Assembly: GCA_910583545.1 (NCBI GenBank)
Contig: CAJTXM010000005.1
Coordinates: 60,139-124,138, forward strand
Direction: 5' to 3'
Source: an uncultured Christensenella sp.
GTDB lineage: Bacteria > Bacillota > Clostridia > Christensenellales > Borkfalkiaceae
Length of the DNA: 64,000 nt
Numbering within the stretch: position 1 is the stretch's first letter; each line of letters begins with the position of its first letter. The notes beneath the pieces were generated by a model that was not told the DNA's origin, did no database searches, and saw only the letters and a list, made by a program, of their open reading frames with translations. Of the stretch, positions 25,305-33,806 are shown piece by piece. Made by a program: the position numbers and the translations under genes.

Positions 25305-26732
25305 ATGGAAAATAAAAAATTAATGATTACAGATACGATTTTGAGAGACGCTCATCAGTCGCACGCGGCTACGCGTATGCGTTTTGACGAAATGGAAGAG
25401 GTCTTACCTCTTTTAGACGAAATCGGTTACTATTCTCTTGAAGCCTGGGGAGGAGCAACTTTCGATTCCTGCCTGCGGTTTTTAAACGAGGACCCTTGGG
25501 ATCGATTGAAAAATCTGAAAAAATACTTAAAAAAGACGCCCATACAGATGCTTTTAAGGGGGCAGAATTTACTGGGCTACAGACATTACGCCGATGATGT
25601 CGTGGAATGTTTTATTGATAAGTCGATTGAAAACGGGGTTGGTGTAATCAGAGTTTTTGATGCCTTAAATGATCCGAGAAATCTGGAAACCTCTATAAAA
25701 GCCATTAAAAAATATTCGAACGGCGGTAAATGCGTTTGCGAAGCGGCGATATCATATACGACAAGTCCGGTACATAATACGGAGTATTTTGTAAAACTTG
25801 CAAAACAGCTTGAGGATATGGGTGCGGACAATATATGTATAAAAGATATGGCAAATCTTTTGTTGCCGTTTACCGCTTACGATATTGTCGATAAATTAAA
25901 AAAAGAACTCAATAAAAATACCAAAGTTCACCTGCATACGCACAATACTACGGGTACGGGCGATATGATAAATCTTATGGCGATACAGGCGGGCGTCGAT
26001 ATCGTCGACTGCGCGCTTTCACCGCTTGGCAACGGAACGTCGAATCCTGCCACTGAAGCATTGGTTGCGACGCTCAAAGATACGCCGTATGATACGGGAA
26101 TAGATATACAAAAACTTCTTCCGATAGTAAACCATTTTAACAAAGTAGCTCAAAGACTTGAAAATGACGGTTTTCTTAACCCGAAAGTCAGAAGAGTTGA
26201 CGTAAATACGCTTTTATATCAGGTACCTGGCGGAATGCTTTCAAATCTTATGAGCCAACTCAAACAGGCGGGACAGGAGGAAAAACTTTCGGAATGTCTT
26301 GCGGAGGTTCCCAAGGTCAGGGCAGACTGCGGATATCCTCCGTTGGTCACGCCTTCAAGTCAGATTGTTGGAACGCAGGCTGTTTGGAACGTACTTTTAG
26401 GAAGATACAAAACGATTACCGCTCAGTATAAAGATTTGATATTGGGAAAATACGGAGCTGTTTCCGGTGAATTAAACAAAGATGTTGTCAAAATGTGTAC
26501 GGCAAACGGTGAAGAAATAATTACCTGCCGACCTGCAGATCTGATAGAAGATGAAATGCGGAAACTTACCGAAAAGGTTAAAAACGACGGATTTTACGAA
26601 AAACAGGAGGACGTGTTGTCGTATGCGTTATTTCCTGAAGTTGCAACCAACTATTTCAAATGGCGTACAGCTAAAAACTCTGGTATCGATAAGGATATGG
26701 CAACAAATCCTAATAAAGTATATCCGGTATAA
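25305..26732 (+). CDS. OadA/5S-type carboxyltransferase (oxaloacetate/pyruvate)
   Basis: This TIM-barrel carboxyltransferase moves a carboxyl group between oxaloacetate or pyruvate and biotin. TDTILRDAHQSHAATRM opens the protein with the metal-binding Asp. The carboxylated lysine is in CIKDMANLLLP, and HLHTHNTTG supplies further metal ligands. At 475 aa it has no C-terminal biotin domain, because the carrier is a separate gene. With the MmdA-like subunit it gives the cluster two different acceptor or donor specificities. Confidence 0.92.
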   Translation: MENKKLMITDTILRDAHQSHAATRMRFDEMEEVLPLLDEIGYYSLEAWGGATFDSCLRFLNEDPWDRLKNLKKYLKKTPIQMLLRGQNLLGYRHYADDVVECFIDKSIENGVGVIRVFDALNDPRNLETSIKAIKKYSNGGKCVCEAAISYTTSPVHNTEYFVKLAKQLEDMGADNICIKDMANLLLPFTAYDIVDKLKKELNKNTKVHLHTHNTTGTGDMINLMAIQAGVDIVDCALSPLGNGTSNPATEALVATLKDTPYDTGIDIQKLLPIVNHFNKVAQRLENDGFLNPKVRRVDVNTLLYQVPGGMLSNLMSQLKQAGQEEKLSECLAEVPKVRADCGYPPLVTPSSQIVGTQAVWNVLLGRYKTITAQYKDLILGKYGAVSGELNKDVVKMCTANGEEIITCRPADLIEDEMRKLTEKVKNDGFYEKQEDVLSYALFPEVATNYFKWRTAKNSGIDKDMATNPNKVYPV

Positions 26733-26768
26733 AGAACTTCCAAGTAGCTGAATGTCTCGGGTTTAATT

Positions 26769-27995
26769 ATGGAAAATGTAGCAGTAGTCGGTGCGGGGGC
26801 TGCCGGTCTTATGGCGGCCTTTTGTGCGGCACGCAACGGAAATAAAGTAACTGTTTTTGAAAAAAACGAAAAGTGCGGTAAAAAAATTTATATCACGGGG
26901 AAGGGCAGATGTAATCTTACCCACGATTGTATGCCGGACGAATTTTTGTCAAACGTGGTCAGTAACCCTAAATTTCTGACCGGCGCTATTTATAATTTTT
27001 CGCCGCAGGATACCATTGCTTTTTTTGAAAACGGCGGTTTGAAACTTAAAACAGAACGTGGTGCGAGGGTTTTTCCTGCTTCCGATAAGGCAAGCGACGT
27101 CACAAAGTGTCTTGAAAAATATTGTTTAAACGAGGGTGTTTCTTTTAGATTTTGCGAAAAAGTTGTAAAAATAACAATTTTGAATAGTACTATATCAGGC
27201 ATAATAACAACAAAAGGCAAATATTCGTTTGATAAGGTTATTGTTTGTACAGGCGGGTTAAGTTATCCGTCGACTGGCTCTACGGGTGACGGATATGGGT
27301 TTGCGGAAAGTGCGGGGCATAAAATAAACGAATCAGTTCCGGCACTGTGCGGATTAAATCTTTGCGGATCTTTTTATAAAAAGTTGCAGGGATTGACTTT
27401 GAAAAACGTCAATTTGTCGATTTATGTAAACGAAAAGAAATGTAAAGAATTTTTCGGTGAGATGCTTTTTACGCATTTCGGTGTATCGGGACCTATAATA
27501 CTGTCGGCTTCAAGCTGTATAAACAGGCTTGCTTTGAAATCGGTGAAACTTTCACTCGATTTGAAGCCTGCGTTGACGGCTGAACAGTTAGACGCTCGTC
27601 TTTTGAGAGATTTCGAAATATATAAAAATAAAGAACTGGCAAATTGTCTTAAAGAGCTTTTACCTAATTCTATGATTTCCGAGGTCTTGTGCAGGGCGCA
27701 CATTTCCCGTGATAAAAAAGTAAACTCGGTCACCAAATCCGAACGACAGACTTTGTTGACAATTATCAAGAATTTTGATATGATTATTTCATCGCTGAGA
27801 GGCTTTGACGAGGCCATCGTTACGGCAGGCGGCGTATGCGTCGGGGAAATAAATCCCAAAACTATGGAAAGTAAACTTGTCAAGGGGCTGTATTTTTGCG
27901 GAGAAGTGCTTGACTTAGACGCTTTTACGGGCGGATTCAATCTGCAAATTGCATTTTCAACCGGTTATGCCGCAGGCAACAGTATAAAGGATTAG
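26769..27995 (+). CDS. HI0933/YhiN-family NAD(P)/FAD-dependent oxidoreductase
   Basis: The 408-aa flavoprotein starts with the FAD-binding fold VVGAGAAGLMAAFCAARNG and continues with KKIYITGKGRCNLTH, a hallmark of the HI0933 family, and TGGLSYPSTGSTGDGY. The C-terminal FAD contact is CGEVLDLDAFTGGFNLQIAFSTGYAAG. The reaction of this family is generally unknown. The gene stands directly upstream of the cmk fusion, a frequent clostridial order. Confidence 0.9.
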   Translation: MENVAVVGAGAAGLMAAFCAARNGNKVTVFEKNEKCGKKIYITGKGRCNLTHDCMPDEFLSNVVSNPKFLTGAIYNFSPQDTIAFFENGGLKLKTERGARVFPASDKASDVTKCLEKYCLNEGVSFRFCEKVVKITILNSTISGIITTKGKYSFDKVIVCTGGLSYPSTGSTGDGYGFAESAGHKINESVPALCGLNLCGSFYKKLQGLTLKNVNLSIYVNEKKCKEFFGEMLFTHFGVSGPIILSASSCINRLALKSVKLSLDLKPALTAEQLDARLLRDFEIYKNKELANCLKELLPNSMISEVLCRAHISRDKKVNSVTKSERQTLLTIIKNFDMIISSLRGFDEAIVTAGGVCVGEINPKTMESKLVKGLYFCGEVLDLDAFTGGFNLQIAFSTGYAAGNSIKD

Positions 27996-28001
27996 ATTAT
28001 T

Positions 28002-29009
28002 ATGAAAGCTATAAGAGGCGCAATAACGCTGAACGGCGACACCGAAAAGGAAGTCAGGGAAAACGTAAAGTTTTTGCTTGGTGAAATTGTCAGTGCGAAC
28101 AAATTGATTGCGGAAGATATTATCTGTATTATGTTTTCGAATACTTCCGATATCCGTTCGTTTTATCCCGCAAAAGCCGCAAGGGAAGCCGGATTTTTCA
28201 ATTGTGCGTTGTATTCGTCTCTCGAACCCGAGATCAACGGTTCTTTGCCGTATTGTATCAGGGTTATGATTTTAGCTGAAATAACGGCAAAACCCAAACA
28301 TATTTATCTTAAAGGAGCATCAGATTTGAGAAAGGATATCACACAAAAGCTTAATATTGCAATAGACGGCCCTGCCGGCAGCGGAAAAAGCACGGTTTCG
28401 AAACTTATATCTTCTTATTTCGATATCCTTTACCTCGATACGGGCGCAATGTACCGCGCGTGCGCTCTTGCCTGTATCAACGAGGGGGTAGAATGTACCA
28501 ACGAAAGCGAAGTTGAAAAAATCGCAAAAAAAACAGATATAACCGTAAAATATATAGACGGAACGCAGAGAACGTTTTTAAACGGCAAAGACGTTTCCGA
28601 AGAAATACGTACGCCGAAGGTTTCAATGTCGGCGTCGGCCGTTGCCGCTCACGCGTGTATCAGAAATAAAATGGTGGAACTGCAAAGAATTATCGCAAAA
28701 CAAAATTCCTGCGTGCTTGACGGCAGAGATATAGGAACGAACGTTCTTCCCGATGCCAAATTCAAATTCTTTTTGACTGCATCGCCTGAGGTAAGAGCCG
28801 AAAGACGCCTTGAAGAAAATAAAGAAAAAGGGTATATACAGCCTTTTGAAGAAGTTTTGGCGGAAATCAAGACACGCGACGTACAGGACAGTACGAGGAA
28901 AATCGCGCCATTGCAAAAAGCAGAAGATGCAATAGAGATAGTTACGGACAGTTTGTCCGCTAAAGAAGTTGCAAGTTTTATTTGCAACGAAATTCAGAGG
29001 AATACTTAA
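28002..29009 (+). CDS. AroH-type chorismate mutase fused to cytidylate kinase
   Basis: Residues 1-112 match the AroH chorismate mutase fold: RGAIT with Arg5, a region with Glu75/Glu77, CIRVM with Arg87 and HIYL with Tyr102 correspond to the known active-site positions. From residue 116 a full cytidylate kinase follows, with P-loop GPAGSGKS (123-130), LDTGAMYRACAL, and LDGRDIGTNVLPDAKFKFFL. The ATG at 28002 is only seven bases after the upstream stop, and no internal start with a clear ribosome binding site is needed. The product would link aromatic amino acid synthesis and CMP phosphorylation in one chain. plsC overlaps its stop codon. Confidence 0.88.
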   Translation: MKAIRGAITLNGDTEKEVRENVKFLLGEIVSANKLIAEDIICIMFSNTSDIRSFYPAKAAREAGFFNCALYSSLEPEINGSLPYCIRVMILAEITAKPKHIYLKGASDLRKDITQKLNIAIDGPAGSGKSTVSKLISSYFDILYLDTGAMYRACALACINEGVECTNESEVEKIAKKTDITVKYIDGTQRTFLNGKDVSEEIRTPKVSMSASAVAAHACIRNKMVELQRIIAKQNSCVLDGRDIGTNVLPDAKFKFFLTASPEVRAERRLEENKEKGYIQPFEEVLAEIKTRDVQDSTRKIAPLQKAEDAIEIVTDSLSAKEVASFICNEIQRNT

Positions 29010-29680
29010 TGGCGAAGAAAGAAAAAGTAAAACTTAACCCTGTTTCAAAATGGTTCAGGACGTTACGGCGTGCGGAACCGTTTTTATACCGTCCATTTTT
29101 TCCTTATAAAAAACATGGACACACCGAGCAGTTTAAGGATAGGGCATATATATTCGTCGGTAATCATTTAAGTGTTCTTGACGTTGTGTTTGCGGCAGTG
29201 GCGACAAACAGAGCCATACATTTTATGGCAAAAAAAAGCCTTTTTGAAAAAGGACTTATGAAAAAATTCGTAACCAAGTGCGAGTGTATACCCGTAAACC
29301 GCGACGGTTCCGACGTTAGAGCGGTAATGCTTGCAATGAAGTATCTGAAAGCAGATGAGAGTGTGTGCATATTTCCCGAGGGAACGCGCAATAAGTCGGA
29401 TGAAGTTTTTCTTCCTTTCAAGGGCGGTGCGGCGGCAATATCAATAAAGACAAAAACCCCGATTGTTCCTATGGTTCAGGTTAAGAGTAAGAAAATAAAA
29501 TTTTTGCGCCGTGCTCACGTCTATTACGGCGAGCCTATCGAATTTACGGAATATTATGATAAGCGCCTGACCGAGGATGATATTAATAAATGCGACGAAA
29601 TTTTGCGTGACAGACTTTATGAAATGTATACAGAGCTGAGCAATATTCTTTCCAAAAAGAAAAAGGCAAAACGCAAATGA
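29009..29680 (+). CDS. plsC: 1-acylglycerol-3-phosphate acyltransferase (PlsC family)
   Basis: This enzyme makes phosphatidic acid at the membrane. The acyltransferase motifs are GNHLSVLDVVF (the HxxxxD box) and FPEGTRNKSDEVFLPFKGGAA. The chosen start is ATG 29009, overlapping the upstream TAA by one base, giving 223 aa; an upstream ATG at 28982 lies inside the kinase gene and adds nine unlikely residues. The cmk-plsC-ispH order is conserved in Clostridia. Confidence 0.92.
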   Translation: MAKKEKVKLNPVSKWFRTLRRAEPFLYRPFFPYKKHGHTEQFKDRAYIFVGNHLSVLDVVFAAVATNRAIHFMAKKSLFEKGLMKKFVTKCECIPVNRDGSDVRAVMLAMKYLKADESVCIFPEGTRNKSDEVFLPFKGGAAAISIKTKTPIVPMVQVKSKKIKFLRRAHVYYGEPIEFTEYYDKRLTEDDINKCDEILRDRLYEMYTELSNILSKKKKAKRK

Positions 29681-31767
29681 AAATATATGTTGCCGAAAAC
29701 AGCGGTTTTTGCAAAGGTGTGGAGTATGCGGTAAATACCGCTTTGTCGCTTGATCCTGATAACGCTTACATTTTGGGCGAAATAATCCACAATGCGGAAG
29801 TAATAAAAGCAATTGGCGAACACGGGCTTAAAGTTGTCGAAAATCTCAATGAAATACCGGATAACAGCACGGTGGTTTTCCGTTCGCACGGAGTTCCGAG
29901 AAGTTTTTACGGAGAGTGTGAAAATCGCGGTATTAAAGTTATCGACTGTACGTGCGGTTTTGTTAAGCATACACAGCGTATAGTTGCCGAACAAAGCGCG
30001 AAAGGAAATACTATTGTAATCGCAGGGGAACCTACTCATCCGGAAGTTATAGGTCTTTTGGGGTGGTGTAACGGAAACGCAATTGTTGTAAACGATGAAA
30101 ATAAAATTCCTGTTGAGCTTGCCGATAAAAATATATGTATTGTCAGTCAGACAACGTTTTCTGCAATAAAATTTGAAAAAATTATAAAAAATATTAAAAA
30201 ACTCTGTGAAAAAACAGTTGCTGTTTTCAAGACGATTTGCTATACTACTATAGAACGGCAAAAAGAAACGGAAAAACTTGCCAAAACGTGCGAAGCAATG
30301 CTTGTTGTCGGCGGATCTAATAGCAGCAACACAAACAAACTGTTTGAAATTGCTTTAAAGCATTGCGGTAACGTTTTCAGACTTTCAAATGCCGATGATA
30401 TGGATTATTCCAAATTAGTAAAATTCAAAAGTGTAGGTATTGTTTCAGGGGCGTCAACCCCGAATGCACAAACCCGGGAGGTTCTTTTAAAGATGGCAGA
30501 AAACACAGAAGTTAAGGCAACTAATTCTATGGCGGACGTAGTTGCTAAAATCGACAGCGAATCGAAGTTCAAAAAGGGACAGATCGTTTCGGCTACTATA
30601 TCTCAGGCGACTGAAGAGGGCTTGCAGATATTGTTGCCTTTTTCTAAAAAGGAAGTTGCTTTAAGCAAAGACGAGCTGGACTGCGAACACTATGACGTAT
30701 CTGATTATATGGATAAGATCGGAGAGTCTATCGATTTGCTTGTGGTAGAGCTTAAACCTTCCTTAAAACTTTCGCAGAAAATGATCAGAACCTTGCAGGA
30801 AGAAGAGGCGCTCAGCGCCGATATAGAAGCCGGGAAAGAATTTTCAGTCGTCTGTACGGGTACGAATAAAGGCGGACTTGTTTCTCAGCTCGGAACTTAT
30901 TCGGTATTTGTCCCCGCAAAGGAAATAAGAATGGGCTTTGTCAAGGATTTGACGAAGTACGAGGGAAAAACGCTTCGTCTGCGCGCTCTCGAAATTAAAA
31001 AGACGGGCAGAAAAGAGATAATCGCGTCCCAGAGAGTTATTTTACAGGAAGAATATGAAGCTCGCGAAGCGGCAAAATCCGCAAAAGAAGAAGAGTTTTT
31101 TGCAAGCGTTGCCGTCGGCGATATCGTAGAGGGTAAAGTAGAAAGAGCAACGGCTTTCGGCGCGTTTGTTTCTGTAAAGGGCTTTGATTGTCTTGCTCAT
31201 ATTTCCGATCTTTCCTGGACAGGTGCGGAAAATGTAAAAGACGTACTTGAAATCGGTAAAACTTATCAGTTCAAAGTTCTCAAAATAGATCAGGTTAACA
31301 AAAAAGTTTCAATCGGCTATAAACAGCTTCAGCCTCAGCCTTGGGATCTTATAGAAAGCAAGTATGCTGTCGATGACGTTATTCACGGCAAGGTTGTAAG
31401 AATTGTTCCTTTCGGCGCATTTGTTGAAGTTGAAAAGGGAATTGACGGTCTTGTACACGTTTCTCAGATTTGTCACGAAAGAATCGAAACGCCTGCAACG
31501 GTTCTGAATGTCGGCGACGAGGTAGACGCTAAGATAGTTAATATCGATGTTGAAGCCAAAAAAATGAATCTTTCTATTAAAGCATTGCTTCCCGAACCCG
31601 AAAGAGTTCCCCGTGCAACTAAAAATTCTGAAAACGGCGAAGAGCATCGCAAAAGCCGTTTCACGAGAAGGGCTAATAACGACGACGAGCTTTCAAACTG
31701 GAATGAGGGCAGTATTTCGGGAACTTCGATTGCCGATTTACTTGCAAACGCTAAAAATAATAAATAA
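29677..31767 (+). CDS. ispH: IspH (HMBPP reductase) fused to ribosomal protein S1
   Basis: Residues 1-285 form IspH, the last enzyme of the MEP isoprenoid pathway, with its three iron-sulfur cysteines at C12, C93 and C188 and the HPE motif near E123. From about residue 295 four S1 RNA-binding repeats follow; the last two (VGDIVEGKVERATAFGAFV and DVIHGKVVRIVPFGAFVEV) are the most canonical. The 696-aa fusion is a known clostridial arrangement. The start overlaps plsC by four bases. A terminator follows. Confidence 0.95.
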   Translation: MKIYVAENSGFCKGVEYAVNTALSLDPDNAYILGEIIHNAEVIKAIGEHGLKVVENLNEIPDNSTVVFRSHGVPRSFYGECENRGIKVIDCTCGFVKHTQRIVAEQSAKGNTIVIAGEPTHPEVIGLLGWCNGNAIVVNDENKIPVELADKNICIVSQTTFSAIKFEKIIKNIKKLCEKTVAVFKTICYTTIERQKETEKLAKTCEAMLVVGGSNSSNTNKLFEIALKHCGNVFRLSNADDMDYSKLVKFKSVGIVSGASTPNAQTREVLLKMAENTEVKATNSMADVVAKIDSESKFKKGQIVSATISQATEEGLQILLPFSKKEVALSKDELDCEHYDVSDYMDKIGESIDLLVVELKPSLKLSQKMIRTLQEEEALSADIEAGKEFSVVCTGTNKGGLVSQLGTYSVFVPAKEIRMGFVKDLTKYEGKTLRLRALEIKKTGRKEIIASQRVILQEEYEAREAAKSAKEEEFFASVAVGDIVEGKVERATAFGAFVSVKGFDCLAHISDLSWTGAENVKDVLEIGKTYQFKVLKIDQVNKKVSIGYKQLQPQPWDLIESKYAVDDVIHGKVVRIVPFGAFVEVEKGIDGLVHVSQICHERIETPATVLNVGDEVDAKIVNIDVEAKKMNLSIKALLPEPERVPRATKNSENGEEHRKSRFTRRANNDDELSNWNEGSISGTSIADLLANAKNNK

Positions 31768-31777
31768 TTTATTAATG

Positions 31778-31804
31778 AAAGCTCCGCCGTCTGCGGAGCT
31801 TTTT
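31778..31804 (+). terminator. Terminator of the cmk-plsC-ispH operon
   Basis: A 10-bp GC-rich stem (31778-31787 with 31793-31802) has a CGTCT loop and ends in a T run, 10 bp after the stop codon. Confidence 0.9.
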
Positions 31805-31860
31805 ATGCTTTAATTAAAAGTTTATAGAATAAATACGACAATTTTTTACGAGGTTTTAAA

Positions 31861-33684
31861 ATGAAAAAAGAAGGCAAGATCAAAATTTCAAGCGAAAATA
31901 TGATGCCTATAATTAAAAAATGGCTCTATTCCGACAAAGATATATTTTTAAGAGAAATTGTTGCGAACGGCATTGATGCTATTACCAAATTCAAAAAACT
32001 TACCGCTATGGGCGAAGCCAAAGAGGACTGTAAAGAATATTGCATAAAGATAGATATCGATAAAAAAGCAAAGACGCTCACCGTTGAGGATAACGGACTC
32101 GGTATGACCGAGGATGAGGTTGAAAAATACATAACCCAGATTGCATTTTCGGGGGCATCCGACTTTCTTGCAAAATACGAAAAAGCAGGCGGAGACGGAA
32201 TTATCGGACACTTCGGTTTAGGTTTCTATTCCGCATATATGGTTTCGGACGAAGTGGAAATATTTACGAAATCGTATAAGAAGGGTTCGGCAGTACACTG
32301 GACTTCTGACGGCAATGCAACTTATAGAATCGAAGATTGCGATAAAAAAGAACGCGGAACGAAAATAGTTATGCACGTTTCCGACGCCGAAAAAGAATTT
32401 CTTGACGAAAACAATATTAAAAATTTAGTCAGAAAGTACTGTATGTTTATGCCTTTCAACGTCTATTTTGGCTATAAAGGCGACGGGAAGGATGAGCCTC
32501 TGAATACTACGTTGCCTCTGTACGCAAAAAATCCCAAGGACTGCACCGATGAGGAATATAAGCAGTTTTACAGGGATACTTTTATGGACTATAACGAACC
32601 TATTTTCTGGGTTCATCTGAATATGGATTATCCTTTCAATCTTAAAGGAATTTTATATTTCCCCAAGGTAAGAAACAAGGTAGAGCTTGACAGGGGTAAG
32701 GTAAAGCTTTTCTGCAATCAGGTTTTCATTGCCGACAATATCAAAGAAGTTATCCCCGAATTTCTTATGCTTTTAAACGGTGTCATTGATTGTCCGGATA
32801 TACCTTTGAACGTTTCGCGCAGTTTCTTGCAGAATGATTTGCAGGTTCAGAAAATAAGCAAACATATCACTAAAAAAGTAGCGGATCGCCTGATTTCACT
32901 GTTCAAAAACGATCGTCCCAAATATGAAAAATGCTGGGATGATACGGCAAACTTTATTAAATTCGGCTGTATCAAGGACGAAGAATTTTATAATAAAGTT
33001 AGAGATATAATTATCTATAAGGATCTTGACGGAAAATTCGTCAATTTCAACGAAATTGTCGGCAGTGTTCCCTCCGACAATGCTAAGCCTAAAAAAGACG
33101 ATAAAAAAGCAGAAACACCCAAAACAGTCTATTACGTTTCTGATGAATTACAGCAGGCTCAGTACGTTAAAATGTTCAAAGACGCAGGTTTGAAAGCTAT
33201 ACTCAGCGATACGTTTATTGATCCTCATTTTTTGAGTTACGTTGAATACACTAATCCCGATAAATTCAAATTTATGCGTATAGACGCCGATTTCGACAAT
33301 GCAGTCAAGGACGGAGAAGGAGTTGAAGATACCGTTCTTGCGGATATTTTCAAGCAGGCCTTGGGCAACGATAAGCTTATCATAAAATTCGAAAATCTTA
33401 AAAGCACAGTGCCGGCGTTTATAATAACGGACGAGTATATGCGCAGATATTCCGAGATGGGACAGATGTACGGAATGACCGACGGAGTGCTTGCGCAGAC
33501 GATGGTTGTCAATCTTGCAAGTCCTATAATCGCGAAGATGAAAGATCTCGACAGCGATAGACAGCATTTCGTAGCAAATTACGTTTATTCGCTTGCTTTG
33601 CTTTCATTCAAAAAGCTCGATGTGAACGAACTTGACAAATTTATCAACGCAAATATCTATTTGCTCGATAATTATATGAAGTAA
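31861..33684 (+). CDS. htpG: Molecular chaperone HtpG (Hsp90)
   Basis: The 607-aa Hsp90 homologue has a GHKL ATPase domain with LREIVANGIDAITK, DNGLGMTEDEV and GHFGLGFYSAYMV, a middle domain with LNVSRSFLQND, and a C-terminal dimerisation domain. A Lys/Asp-rich linker (KPKKDDKKAETPK) lies near residue 410. The N-terminal motif reads ANGIDA where most bacterial proteins have SNASDA, but the Asn and Asp that bind nucleotide are kept. A GAGG ribosome binding site precedes ATG 31861. Confidence 0.95.
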   Translation: MKKEGKIKISSENMMPIIKKWLYSDKDIFLREIVANGIDAITKFKKLTAMGEAKEDCKEYCIKIDIDKKAKTLTVEDNGLGMTEDEVEKYITQIAFSGASDFLAKYEKAGGDGIIGHFGLGFYSAYMVSDEVEIFTKSYKKGSAVHWTSDGNATYRIEDCDKKERGTKIVMHVSDAEKEFLDENNIKNLVRKYCMFMPFNVYFGYKGDGKDEPLNTTLPLYAKNPKDCTDEEYKQFYRDTFMDYNEPIFWVHLNMDYPFNLKGILYFPKVRNKVELDRGKVKLFCNQVFIADNIKEVIPEFLMLLNGVIDCPDIPLNVSRSFLQNDLQVQKISKHITKKVADRLISLFKNDRPKYEKCWDDTANFIKFGCIKDEEFYNKVRDIIIYKDLDGKFVNFNEIVGSVPSDNAKPKKDDKKAETPKTVYYVSDELQQAQYVKMFKDAGLKAILSDTFIDPHFLSYVEYTNPDKFKFMRIDADFDNAVKDGEGVEDTVLADIFKQALGNDKLIIKFENLKSTVPAFIITDEYMRRYSEMGQMYGMTDGVLAQTMVVNLASPIIAKMKDLDSDRQHFVANYVYSLALLSFKKLDVNELDKFINANIYLLDNYMK

Positions 33685-33688
33685 AAGG

Positions 33689-33712
33689 AATGCACGGACT
33701 TGTTCGTGCATT
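33689..33712 (+). terminator. htpG terminator
   Basis: An 8-bp stem (33689-33696 with 33705-33712) with an eight-base loop lies right behind the stop codon and is followed by T-rich sequence. Confidence 0.75.
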
Positions 33713-33759
33713 TATTATTGATATATTACAAAATAATTCCATTTTTTTTTAAATCTTTC

Positions 33760-33788
33760 TTGAAAAAGCCGATTATTTATGATAAAAT
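33760..33788 (+). promoter_or_regulatory. Promoter of the glycogen operon
   Basis: TTGAAA (33760-33765) and TAAAAT (33783-33788) are spaced 17 bp. The glgB ATG lies only 18 bases beyond the -10 box with no clear Shine-Dalgarno sequence, so the leader should be about 11 bases. Confidence 0.7.
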
Positions 33789-33806
33789 AATTATGTTGGT
33801 AATTCT

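Noticed and set aside
29441..30261. Minus-strand ORFs of 123 and 214 codons over plsC and ispH
   Set aside because: Both are shadows of well-identified genes and lack start signals.
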